Of a DNA stretch of 20,382 nt, positions 14,085-20,382 are shown one piece after another. The first letter of the stretch is position 1. Every line of letters starts with the position of its first letter. The stretch is from Bacteroidota bacterium. GTDB lineage: Bacteria; Bacteroidota; Ignavibacteria; Ignavibacteriales; Ignavibacteriaceae. Made by a program: the position numbers and the translations under genes. The DNA is taken from positions 1 to 20,382 of the forward strand of contig JAJYCM010000020.1 in the NCBI GenBank assembly GCA_021778375.1, given 5' to 3'. The notes beneath the pieces are model-generated. The model saw only the letters and a list, made by a program, of their open reading frames with translations. It had not been told where the DNA came from and did not search any database.

Positions 14085-15041
14085 ATGACTGACCTGGAAA
14101 ACATATTGCAATCAGCTAGTATAGATGATCTTAAGAAGGTTGGAGATTTAATTACTGCATTACGCAATCAAAAAGAATCTGAAATTATTTCATGTAGTCG
14201 TTTTAAAAAAGATTATAGCGACTATATCCAGTCTAACTTTTCAAAAAAATATTTTCAGAGCATTATGTTGACGCTTAATAAATTTGTAAAATTTTTTGGC
14301 GATACCAGTTCAATTAGGGAAATAAAGCTTCGGGAAATTGAATCATTTATCTTCAGCATTCAACAAAACTCTCCCAAGGGATATATCGTCGATTATCGCA
14401 ATTTGAAGGGGGCATTTAATAAAGCTCTTGATTGGGGTTACATTTCTGATAATCCGGTTCGCAGAATAAAGTTACCTCGTAAACAGAAGAATAGTCCGTT
14501 GTTTTTAACCAGAGATCAGGTGATGGAGGTTATTAATTACACTAATAGAGAAAACACAAAGGAGATGTTTTTATTTCTATTCTACACAGGGGCCAGGGTC
14601 GGGGAAATGGTTTCATTGAAATTGAAAAATATCGATCTAATAAATTCTGTAATTACTATTGGAGATGATGAATTTAATACCAAATCAAGAAAACAAAGAC
14701 AAATTCCAATGTGCAATGAATTGAAAAAGATATTAACTATACGATTGCCAAACATCTATCATCCGAACCAACATTTATTCCATAAAAGCAACAGTTTTCC
14801 ATATACAACCGATTATCTTTCAAAATTATTTAAAAGATGCTGCAGGTTAGCTGGATTTGATGAGAAGTTCCACTTACATTCGTTGCGCCATTCTGCGGCT
14901 AGTTATTTGGTACAGAAAGGAGTTCCCCTCGCGATGATTAAGGAGATTTTAGGGCATGCTTCAATAAGTACGACAGAGATTTATTCTCATGTAACTTTGG
15001 ATAGTTTGAAAGAAGCCATAAAGGTTTTTGATGCAGCCTAA
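14085..15041 (+). CDS. Second tyrosine recombinase, lacking the arm-binding domain
   Basis: This 318-aa recombinase has all catalytic residues: R171 (GARVGE), K200 (TKSRKQRQIP), H265 and R268 (HSLRH), H291 (LGHAS) and Y300 (TTEIYSH). Core-binding and catalytic domains resemble the integrase at 5747 (shared FNKA-WGY, NP---IKLP, RLAGFDE, ISTT-IYSH), so the two are homologues. In place of that enzyme's beta arm-binding domain it has a short helical N-terminus (MTDLENILQSASIDDLKKVG). Xer-type dimer resolvases also lack the arm domain. It may resolve multimers of a replicating form, invert DNA, or be a second integrase left from another insertion. The repeat cluster ends 29 bases before its start and a palindrome follows its stop. 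Confidence 0.88.
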   Translation: MTDLENILQSASIDDLKKVGDLITALRNQKESEIISCSRFKKDYSDYIQSNFSKKYFQSIMLTLNKFVKFFGDTSSIREIKLREIESFIFSIQQNSPKGYIVDYRNLKGAFNKALDWGYISDNPVRRIKLPRKQKNSPLFLTRDQVMEVINYTNRENTKEMFLFLFYTGARVGEMVSLKLKNIDLINSVITIGDDEFNTKSRKQRQIPMCNELKKILTIRLPNIYHPNQHLFHKSNSFPYTTDYLSKLFKRCCRLAGFDEKFHLHSLRHSAASYLVQKGVPLAMIKEILGHASISTTEIYSHVTLDSLKEAIKVFDAA

Positions 15042-15049
15042 TTAACGCT

Positions 15050-15068
15050 TGCTGATAATATATCAGCA
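15050..15068. promoter_or_regulatory. Inverted repeat just after the second recombinase
   Basis: TGCTGATA (15050-15057) and TATCAGCA (15061-15068) are perfect 8-bp arms around a three-base centre. It starts nine bases after the recombinase stop and has no T-tract. It could be a terminator of low efficiency, or a recombinase-binding or core site; CCTGCTGAT also occurs near attL (about 5660-5668). Confidence 0.4.
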
Positions 15069-15136
15069 GGTAAATCATACGTTTGAATCCAAAAGAGAAT
15101 TATAATATTTATTGTTACCATAAATGAGCATAAAAA

Positions 15137-15232
15137 ATGAAAATCAAGAAAACAAAAGTGCAAGATTCACGGGATAAATCGTTTTGTTTCGTTCTATCAT
15201 TGGATAAAGATTTATTGGAAACACTAGATTAA
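15137..15232 (+). CDS. Possible 31-aa peptide
   Basis: An ATG at 15137 opens a 31-codon frame (MKIKKTKVQDSRDK at the start, then a short hydrophobic stretch SFCFVLSL) ending in TAA at 15230-15232. Only a weak ribosome-binding site is present. It lies between the second recombinase and the small HTH protein and may be a real small regulator or chance. A competing 17-codon frame starts at 15124. Confidence 0.25.
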   Translation: MKIKKTKVQDSRDKSFCFVLSLDKDLLETLD

Positions 15233-15247
15233 TGTTAAGAGGTAACT

Positions 15248-15541
15248 ATGAAGGTAAGACTGCCCGAGGAGGTAGAAAAAAAAATTGTAGACGAAATATT
15301 AAATGAAAAAAGCTACAGTAAAATTCAATTGGAATATAATGTATGTAAATCAAAAATACATAGAATTAAAATGAAATATCAAGAACGAGGTATTGATTTT
15401 GGCAAATTATCTTTTCATAGAGAATCGGCACACAGGATAAACCTGCTCGAAGAAAATAATCAATTATTGAAGATAATTAACACGTCGGTAATCGAGATTA
15501 TGAAGATTTTGAGAGCAAATGGAGAATCAATAAAAGGTTGA
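15248..15541 (+). CDS. Small helix-turn-helix-like protein
   Basis: This 97-aa protein has a probable helix-turn-helix in its first half (about residues 20-45: SYSKIQLEYNVCKSKIHRIK) followed by a leucine-rich coiled coil (INLLEENNQLLKIINTSVIE). This is the build of small DNA-binding regulators, and also of the N-terminal part of some terminase small subunits. AGAGGT gives a good ribosome-binding site before the ATG. It sits directly before the tail genes, so control of late genes is the simplest idea. A packaging role is possible, but no large terminase is present to support it. Confidence 0.5.
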   Translation: MKVRLPEEVEKKIVDEILNEKSYSKIQLEYNVCKSKIHRIKMKYQERGIDFGKLSFHRESAHRINLLEENNQLLKIINTSVIEIMKILRANGESIKG

Positions 15542-15571
15542 TATATAAATTATTTAAGAGAGTAATATTAA

Positions 15572-15851
15572 ATGGCAACTGAACAATACAATATCGGAAT
15601 TTCCATTGGGAGCGTCCGAACTAGAACAGAAACTTAATCAGTCAGCGCAGAAAGTAGTTAACATAGGGAAGGACTTTGCCCAGGATGTAACGGGCGTTAT
15701 ACAACAATCCGAAATACAATCGCAATTTAGTACGGCGGATCAAGCAAGAATACAAGGTGGACTTGTAAAAGATTTAAATAGGCAAGCGGAATTGATGCAA
15801 GAAGAATTTAAACAGCAGATGGAAGTTTTGAAAAAAGGAAAAGAGAAATAA
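15572..15851 (+). pseudogene. Frameshifted short paralogue of the tape-measure N-terminus
   Basis: From ATG 15572 the frame reads MATEQYNIGISI, matching the start of the next gene (MPDQEYNIGVSI), but stops after 22 codons. From 15606 another frame reads GASELEQKLNQSAQKV and continues to 15851, matching GSDKLEQQLSQSAQKV of the next gene. Comparing the two genes, about 23 bases coding for RARIEDLL are missing here, which shifts the frame. Similarity fades after residue 60 or so, and the copy ends with KKGKEK. Either this is a broken tandem duplicate, or a short 81-aa protein is made from TTG 15606, or frameshifting joins the two parts. The next gene starts one base after its stop, so they are co-transcribed. 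Confidence 0.6.
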
Positions 15852-15852
15852 A

Positions 15853-18800
15853 ATGCCAGATCAAGAATATAATATAGGCGTATCAATTAGAGCTCGCATA
15901 GAGGATTTGCTGGGTAGCGATAAGCTAGAACAGCAACTTTCTCAAAGTGCTCAAAAGGTAGCTAACGCGGGAACAAATTTCCAGCAGAACATCGGTGGAT
16001 TAATCAATCAGCCAGAGTTCTTTTCGGGCTTGCCAGAGGACGCACAAAAGGAACTAGAAAAAGTACAGCGTTCTATGGCGGCTGCTACCAAACAGATGAA
16101 TAATCGAGCGCAAGAGCAATTGAATGACTATCTTGAGGAGGAAGAAATTGGGGGGCTGACTAAGGCGCAGGTAAGAAAATGGCAAAGAAGGTTTACTAGA
16201 ATCGGTGGTGAAGAAAACGAATATATTGGAGGTCAGCTTGACCCGTACATAGAAAAATTTGGGGACCAGCTAAAGCCTGATCAAAAAGAATATTTAACTA
16301 CATTGAGAAGTGCGGTAAAGGATGGGGCGGAAGATATTTCAAAAAGCTACAAGGAGATGGGTGAATCCATCAAGGGATATCACACGCAGGTTAATGATGC
16401 CGAAACGGCAACAATGTCGTTCTTTGATACAATCAAACAAGCGGGATGGTTTGCATTAGGAGGTGTGGCAGCTAATCAGATTGGCAAAATGATAATGACG
16501 GGGCAGCAGATTGAGGCAAAGGATATCTCTTCTTTCGATCTTACGAGCCCAATAGGCATGTACTCCGAACGATTACAATATGAACTTTATAAGGAAACTC
16601 AACAAAGATCAAGGTTATATTCGGGTATTGGCTTGGCTGCAGGCGGCCTAATCGGAGGTGTAGCGGGCGGGTTTTGGGGCGCAACATTAGGGGCGCAATT
16701 TGGCGGCATAGTTGGAGATCGCATAGCGGAGTATTTTAATATTCCCCAAAAGGCAATGACCGAAGCGGATTTGAAGTTTTTAAGTCAATCTTATACAGGA
16801 ATCAACTCCGACGTAGAACGTACCCGCGCTTATGAAATTCCGGCAACCGCGCTTTCAGCAAGATTCGGGGCAAACTTAAGGAACGACAACTTGGACGCAT
16901 TAGGCTATACACTTGAGCAGAGGCTAGCCTACAGGGGAACGATGGGAGAGGCACTTGGAAGGTATAACGGAGATTTATTCGGTGAGCAGTTAACATTCGC
17001 TAGAGCAGAAGGGCTAAATCCAGAAGATGTATTCGGGTTGAATATGTTTACCAGATTTACAGGGCAGAATTATGATGTCGCCACACTGCAAGAAGGAAAG
17101 CAGGTGACGCAGAAGCTTTTCGGCGAGGATGCAGACGCAAAGAGAATAATAGATGTGCTATCTGCCATAAAAGATTTGAATATGGATATGCTAAGGCTGA
17201 ACGTTAACGCCGACAGCAGGCGGGCTATGGCTTTTGCCAATCTTCCGGAGATGTTGTTCGGAAATACTCCATTTGGACAGATGAGCGTATTGGGTGGGCA
17301 AACAATGAATATTCTCCAGGGATTGGGAAAACCAAATTCACAAGCTGCAGAAGCTTTCTTATACCAGGCATATGGAACCAATGATCTTATAGATATCAAC
17401 GAAAGAATGAAAGGGGGAATATTTTCCAAAGATAACCTATCTCGTTTCATGGATTATTCAATCAATCAGTATAGCGGGGGAAACTATGAAAAAATGTATT
17501 GGACCTTAAATTCACAACTTGAAAATATGAACGTACCAGCAGGCTTCTTAAGTCCGTTAGCTCATTTGTTTGCAGGACAGAATATACAGGTGCCGGAATA
17601 TGCAAAAGACAAGGAAGGAAAATACTATTACGAGGACAAAGAGAAGAACAAATATTACAAAAATGGAAATGACCAATTTGTTGACGCCAACGGAAAGGTT
17701 GTTAAAGATGAGAATATAATCAAAGAATTGCAGCAACCAACAACGATGGTTACGATCACTCCGGAAGGGTTTAAAAAGAAAATAGATGAATGGCAGACGG
17801 AACATAAGACACCGGAAGAAATAACAAAACTAACGGGGGAGATGTTTGGGCAGGCAAAAAAGAACGTAACCGACTTTGAGGATACGCAAACTAAGATGAG
17901 CCGGATACTGATAGAAATAGGAGAAAGTTGGAAGGAGAAATCCCTTGCCTGGCAATTGGAGATGACACAAGTTCAGCAGAGGTGGCTGGAATCGGCAACT
18001 ACCGAGCAGAAAATAATAGATATGATGGGAAAGGCGTTTGGTTCTTTTGAAAAATATTTAAACGACCAGGGAATATATACAACCAAAGAGCAGGTTAACG
18101 AGACATATAAGAACAAAAATTACGATGCTGTATTCGCAGAGACGGGGTATAAGGTAGGCGATGTATTAACCGATAAGCAGATTGAAGATCTGAAAAAGAA
18201 CGGCGGCGATATACTAGGGGCTTATGAGAAGGCGGCATTAAAGAAAAAATATACTGAGATCAACTGGATTAACGGCAAAGTAACGGGTGTTAATTATGAA
18301 GCGATGGGAGTAAGTGAGCAACGCATCCAAGAAAGACAAAAAGCCGTTAATACTGAAAGAGATGTAAAAATTCAACAGGTAGAAAGCGACAATAAAAAAC
18401 TTTATGATGTACGACAGTCAATTGGCGGATTTAATATAGGACCTTATGCGACAGATCCACACCATGAAGAGGCAATTAAAAGCATTATGAAGGGTTTAAA
18501 GTTCGAAAATGCGAAAGATGCAGACAAATACATACATAATATTGCTAAGGGTTCACCGATATCCGGTGAAATGATATTTTCGGCGGCAAAGGAATATAAC
18601 GTAAAGCCGGAGATAATAGCAGCGTTGATGCAACAGGACAGCGCATTCGGGACAAAGGGATTGGGTGCAAGGACATATAACCCCGGCAATGTAGGAAATG
18701 ACGATTCGGGGCATATAATGAATTATGGTAATTGGGAATTGGGTGTATATGCCGTTGGTGATTGGTTAAGTAAACATAGAGATATAGGCATGCCACAGAA

Positions 18801-19104
18801 ATCAGAAAGAGAAATAATGAAAGAGCCGCCGAAGTTTTTTGACCGAGAATCCCTCATGAGAAAAGTAAAAGAGAATGACGAGAACACAGAGAAGATGCTA
18901 AAAAGACACGGAATTGGGATGATAGAAGAGAGGCAGCCGGCACCAGACAGCCAAATAACGGAAACAATTGGGATGCTTGCAAACACTCTAAGGGAGATGA
19001 AAGAGGGTTCACTAACCGAAGGCGGCCCGATACATCTACACTTTTACAATATTACGGATTCTACGATGAGAGATTTACAAAACAGCAAGATAGTGTGGGG
19101 TTAA
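15853..19104 (+). CDS. Tape-measure-like phage tail protein with lysozyme-like domain
   Basis: This 1083-aa protein is the largest in the element. The N-terminal 180 residues are charged and helical. A hydrophobic stretch (about 195-216) and a glycine-rich membrane-like segment (about 257-289: GIGLAAGGLIGGVAGGFWGA) follow, as in many tape-measure proteins, which measure tail length and enter the target membrane. Long helical regions come next, with a Lys/Tyr-rich linker around residue 590. The C-terminus (about 901-978) looks like a lysozyme or transglycosylase-like domain: MIFSAAKEYNVKPEIIAALM, then QQDSAFGTKGLGARTYNPGN and YGNWELGVYAVGDWL. The usual catalytic Glu position appears to be Asp (D929). 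Size, domain order and the hub-like gene after it support the call. No head genes accompany it. Confidence 0.6.
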   Translation: MPDQEYNIGVSIRARIEDLLGSDKLEQQLSQSAQKVANAGTNFQQNIGGLINQPEFFSGLPEDAQKELEKVQRSMAAATKQMNNRAQEQLNDYLEEEEIGGLTKAQVRKWQRRFTRIGGEENEYIGGQLDPYIEKFGDQLKPDQKEYLTTLRSAVKDGAEDISKSYKEMGESIKGYHTQVNDAETATMSFFDTIKQAGWFALGGVAANQIGKMIMTGQQIEAKDISSFDLTSPIGMYSERLQYELYKETQQRSRLYSGIGLAAGGLIGGVAGGFWGATLGAQFGGIVGDRIAEYFNIPQKAMTEADLKFLSQSYTGINSDVERTRAYEIPATALSARFGANLRNDNLDALGYTLEQRLAYRGTMGEALGRYNGDLFGEQLTFARAEGLNPEDVFGLNMFTRFTGQNYDVATLQEGKQVTQKLFGEDADAKRIIDVLSAIKDLNMDMLRLNVNADSRRAMAFANLPEMLFGNTPFGQMSVLGGQTMNILQGLGKPNSQAAEAFLYQAYGTNDLIDINERMKGGIFSKDNLSRFMDYSINQYSGGNYEKMYWTLNSQLENMNVPAGFLSPLAHLFAGQNIQVPEYAKDKEGKYYYEDKEKNKYYKNGNDQFVDANGKVVKDENIIKELQQPTTMVTITPEGFKKKIDEWQTEHKTPEEITKLTGEMFGQAKKNVTDFEDTQTKMSRILIEIGESWKEKSLAWQLEMTQVQQRWLESATTEQKIIDMMGKAFGSFEKYLNDQGIYTTKEQVNETYKNKNYDAVFAETGYKVGDVLTDKQIEDLKKNGGDILGAYEKAALKKKYTEINWINGKVTGVNYEAMGVSEQRIQERQKAVNTERDVKIQQVESDNKKLYDVRQSIGGFNIGPYATDPHHEEAIKSIMKGLKFENAKDADKYIHNIAKGSPISGEMIFSAAKEYNVKPEIIAALMQQDSAFGTKGLGARTYNPGNVGNDDSGHIMNYGNWELGVYAVGDWLSKHRDIGMPQKSEREIMKEPPKFFDRESLMRKVKENDENTEKMLKRHGIGMIEERQPAPDSQITETIGMLANTLREMKEGSLTEGGPIHLHFYNITDSTMRDLQNSKIVWG

Positions 19105-19105
19105 A

Positions 19106-19498
19106 TTGAACCAGAGAACCGTGCAACCGGAGATAGTTTTTTATACGACTACAAATGTGGATATAAGTCCGTTTATACAGAGCGTGGACGTTTGGCGAAG
19201 TAAGAAGAATCCGGTAGCGACAGCGCAGATAGTGTTAAATCCTTCAATTGCAAATTCAACAGGCTTAACGCAATCCAACTTAAAAATAGTGGATTATTGG
19301 CAGACGGTTTTGAAAAAATATGATATCCTTTCGATTAAGATGGACAGAAAGGATAAGAAGCATAAATTTTTAGGATTTATTACGCAGATATATCCAAGGG
19401 TAAGCGCCAACAATCAGAATACGAATAGGGAACTAGTAATTAATTGCGGGCTGTTGATAAACACAGTTATAATAAACGAGAATATTTACTCACAGTAA
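19106..19498 (+). CDS. Tail hub/baseplate-like protein, probably truncated
   Basis: This 130-aa protein starts with TTG at 19106, one base after the tape-measure stop, with GGGG just upstream. Its sequence follows the N-terminal domain of phage hub proteins of the gp27/late-control-D type: DISPFIQSVDVWRSKKNPVA, then a YDILSIKMDRKDK strand, LGFITQIYP and RELVINCG. Those proteins are normally more than 300 residues long. Here the frame ends soon after the first beta domain (NENIYSQ), and no continuation is visible downstream. The likely cause is a deletion that removed the rest of the tail operon. The family call rests on strand pattern and position after a tape measure. Confidence 0.5.
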   Translation: MNQRTVQPEIVFYTTTNVDISPFIQSVDVWRSKKNPVATAQIVLNPSIANSTGLTQSNLKIVDYWQTVLKKYDILSIKMDRKDKKHKFLGFITQIYPRVSANNQNTNRELVINCGLLINTVIINENIYSQ

Positions 19499-20052
19499 AT
19501 TCTTTGAGTAACCTTTGATTTTTTAGGAGGTGGTTTATATTATCTGATAAAATCATTGATGTTTTTTTATTACTATTGGTACTTTTGAAATAGAATGTTT
19601 TCTAGATACCATTTTCCCCAATCTGCTTCATTTTCTGTTTTTAAAATTGATTGTCCATCTTTATTTACAAATTGATATTTGGGATTAAATGGCATAAGTA
19701 AACAGCGAAATATATTGTTCCACACAAAGGATATGGAATCAAAGGAGGGAAAATAATAGGATAAAATTCATCTAATATATCATTCGAACATTTTGTGCAG
19801 CAATTGCGTGAGCTCATTACAAAAACGTAATCACTTCTTGATCAAGTGGCCTGGAAACTTTAAAAATATATTCATTCATCGCCTTTACAAGATGATGTAA
19901 TAACTTATTCGAAAATTTGTCAATTAAATTAACGTAATTAGTACTGATAATCGAATTTTAAAGACACAAAAAACATCTTTCGTACTTCATTAAAATTTAT
20001 AATAATAGTATTTGTATTTGTATCCCAAAAGAGGTACATTAGTAAAGAACAT
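19499..20052. other. Gene-poor right end of the element
   Basis: These 554 bases have no intact plus-strand gene. The left part holds a strong AGGAGG (19525-19530) followed six bases later by an ATA codon and an 18-codon hydrophobic frame (to 19593), possibly a lost holin-like gene. Most of the rest is covered by a decayed minus-strand gene (see separate entry). No convincing promoter is seen for the antitoxin gene at 20065. Confidence 0.5.
19573..19957 (-). pseudogene. Decayed minus-strand gene with two frameshifts
   Basis: Three overlapping minus-strand frames each read like real protein. From 19957 to 19817: YVNLIDKFSNKLLHHLVKAM, then NEYIFKVSRPLDQEV. From 19817 leftwards: MSSRNCCTKCSNDILDEFYP. 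From about 19745 to 19573: FVWNNIFRCLLMPFNPKYQF, then ENEADWGKWYLENILFQKYQ and a stop. Joined by two frameshifts they would make about 125 residues with a CC-x2-C motif. This is the only coding-like signal on the minus strand in the window. The family is not recognised, and the start is not defined. Confidence 0.4.
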
Positions 20053-20064
20053 TTGAGTTATTAT

Positions 20065-20259
20065 ATGGCTACAAAAACAGCAATGATTAGAGCAAGGGTT
20101 GAACCTGACTTAAAGGATGACGCTGAAAATATATTAAAGAAGTTGGGATTAAAACCATCACAGGCAATTACTTTATTTTATAAACAAGTTGTGCTTAATA
20201 AAAAAGTGCCTTTTGAAATTTCATTATCATTAAAGAATGGAAAAAAAGGTAACAGCTAA
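20065..20259 (+). CDS. Orphan RelB/DinJ-family antitoxin
   Basis: This is a 64-aa protein from the ATG at 20065 (an in-frame TTG at 20053 would add four residues). It begins MATKTAMIRARVEPDLKDDA and continues ENILKKLGLKPSQAITLFYK, the signature ribbon-helix-helix region of RelB/DinJ antitoxins, which pair with YafQ/RelE-type toxins. The family normally starts with this motif, which supports the ATG. The C-terminal toxin-binding part is short. No toxin gene follows: only 60 bases separate it from attR, and the next frame closes after four codons. It may be a leftover of a TA pair cut by recombination at attR, or a stand-alone anti-addiction antitoxin. Confidence 0.75.
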   Translation: MATKTAMIRARVEPDLKDDAENILKKLGLKPSQAITLFYKQVVLNKKVPFEISLSLKNGKKGNS

Positions 20260-20319
20260 AGTGAATTTTCTCTAAAAAATATATGATTTTTTTATCAAAA
20301 TTCTTAAGATTCCGCCTTT

Positions 20320-20362
20320 CTCATAATCAGCGGGTCGAAGGTTCAAGTCCTCCCGAGCCCAC
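20320..20362 (+). repeat. attR: right 43-bp direct repeat (3' half of tRNA-Met)
   Basis: These bases are identical to 5602-5644 and comprise the anticodon loop through the acceptor end of tRNA-Met plus one base. The 5' half of a tRNA is absent upstream, so this is not a functional tRNA. It is the displaced chromosomal 3' end of the target gene, and sequence from 20363 on should be original chromosome. Confidence 0.93.
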
Positions 20363-20382
20363 ATAAAACCTTCAAAAATATC

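Larger units (their letters stand above)
5602..20362 (+). mobile_element. tRNA-Met-integrated element with phage-type replication and tail genes
   Basis: The element is bounded by perfect 43-bp direct repeats (5602-5644 and 20320-20362), giving a unit of 14,718 bp plus the second repeat copy. A tyrosine integrase gene lies directly inside the tRNA-side boundary, the usual arrangement for tRNA-targeting phages, satellites and genomic islands. Cargo includes exported proteins, a toxin-antitoxin pair, a replication initiator with DnaB helicase, a second tyrosine recombinase, a tape-measure-like protein and a partial hub protein. No capsid, portal, terminase, relaxase or type IV secretion genes are visible. 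Nearly every gene points the same way. A head-less prophage remnant or a phage satellite fits best; which of the two cannot be settled from this sequence. Confidence 0.88.

Noticed and set aside
15248..15541. Terminase small subunit
   Set aside because: The HTH plus coiled-coil build would allow it, but no large terminase or portal gene follows, so it is listed only as an HTH-like protein.
17070..18986. Minus-strand open frames inside the tape-measure gene
   Set aside because: They are shadows of a long continuous gene, have no ribosome-binding sites and show no recognisable motifs.
20320..20362. Second tRNA gene at the right end
   Set aside because: Only the anticodon loop to the acceptor end is present; the 5' half has no match, so it is the attR copy.
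5602..20362. Integrative conjugative element
   Set aside because: No relaxase, coupling protein or type IV secretion gene is visible; the replication and tail genes point to a phage-related origin.

Overview
The window is AT-rich, gene-dense and almost entirely transcribed rightwards. It looks like a chromosomal segment of a Bacteroidota/Chlorobi-group bacterium, most likely near Ignavibacteria. The lineage call is an inference from three things: a Bacteroidota-type promoter (TTTG, 20-nt spacer, TATTTTTG) in front of the tRNA, strong Shine-Dalgarno sites before many genes (unlike typical Bacteroidetes), and the mix of YtxH, EF-G-like, DUF5683-like and lipoprotein genes.

Region 1 (1-5569) is ordinary chromosome. 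It holds the 3' end of maf, a flippase-like membrane protein, a YtxH protein and a DUF948-like membrane-anchored coiled coil, an EF-G-like GTPase with its own terminator, a HIT-family nucleotide hydrolase, and a lipoprotein with about six 26-residue YD-like repeats.

Region 2 (5570-20362) is an integrated element of about 14.7 kb in a tRNA-Met(CAT) gene. A 43-bp sequence running from the anticodon loop to the 3' end of the tRNA is repeated exactly at 20320-20362, giving attL and attR. From left to right the element holds: a tyrosine integrase beside the tRNA, with an inverted repeat and a G8/C6 hairpin at its start; two unknown small genes; an envelope cargo pair (exported TPR/DUF5683-like protein plus lipoprotein); an AbrB-like/RelE-like toxin-antitoxin pair with two inverted-repeat operators; an unknown gene; a structured leader with overlapping hairpins; and a phage-type replication module (two small helical proteins, a replication initiator, a DnaB-type helicase). 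After these come a repeat cluster, a second tyrosine recombinase, a small HTH protein, a frameshifted short copy of the tape-measure N-terminus, a 1083-aa tape-measure-like tail protein with a C-terminal lysozyme-like domain, and a short, probably truncated tail hub protein. The right end carries a decayed minus-strand gene and an orphan RelB/DinJ-type antitoxin.

No terminase, portal, capsid, relaxase or conjugation gene is visible. The element is therefore either a prophage that lost its packaging and head genes, or a phage satellite/replicating island that keeps its own integration, replication and part of a tail module. The intact large tape measure beside a truncated hub favours a remnant. 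The intact replication genes, two intact recombinases and intact att sites leave a satellite possible. The most distinctive points are the tandem tape-measure paralogue, the second recombinase next to an iteron-like cluster, the origin-like structure inside the initiator gene, and the leader at 10934-11160.
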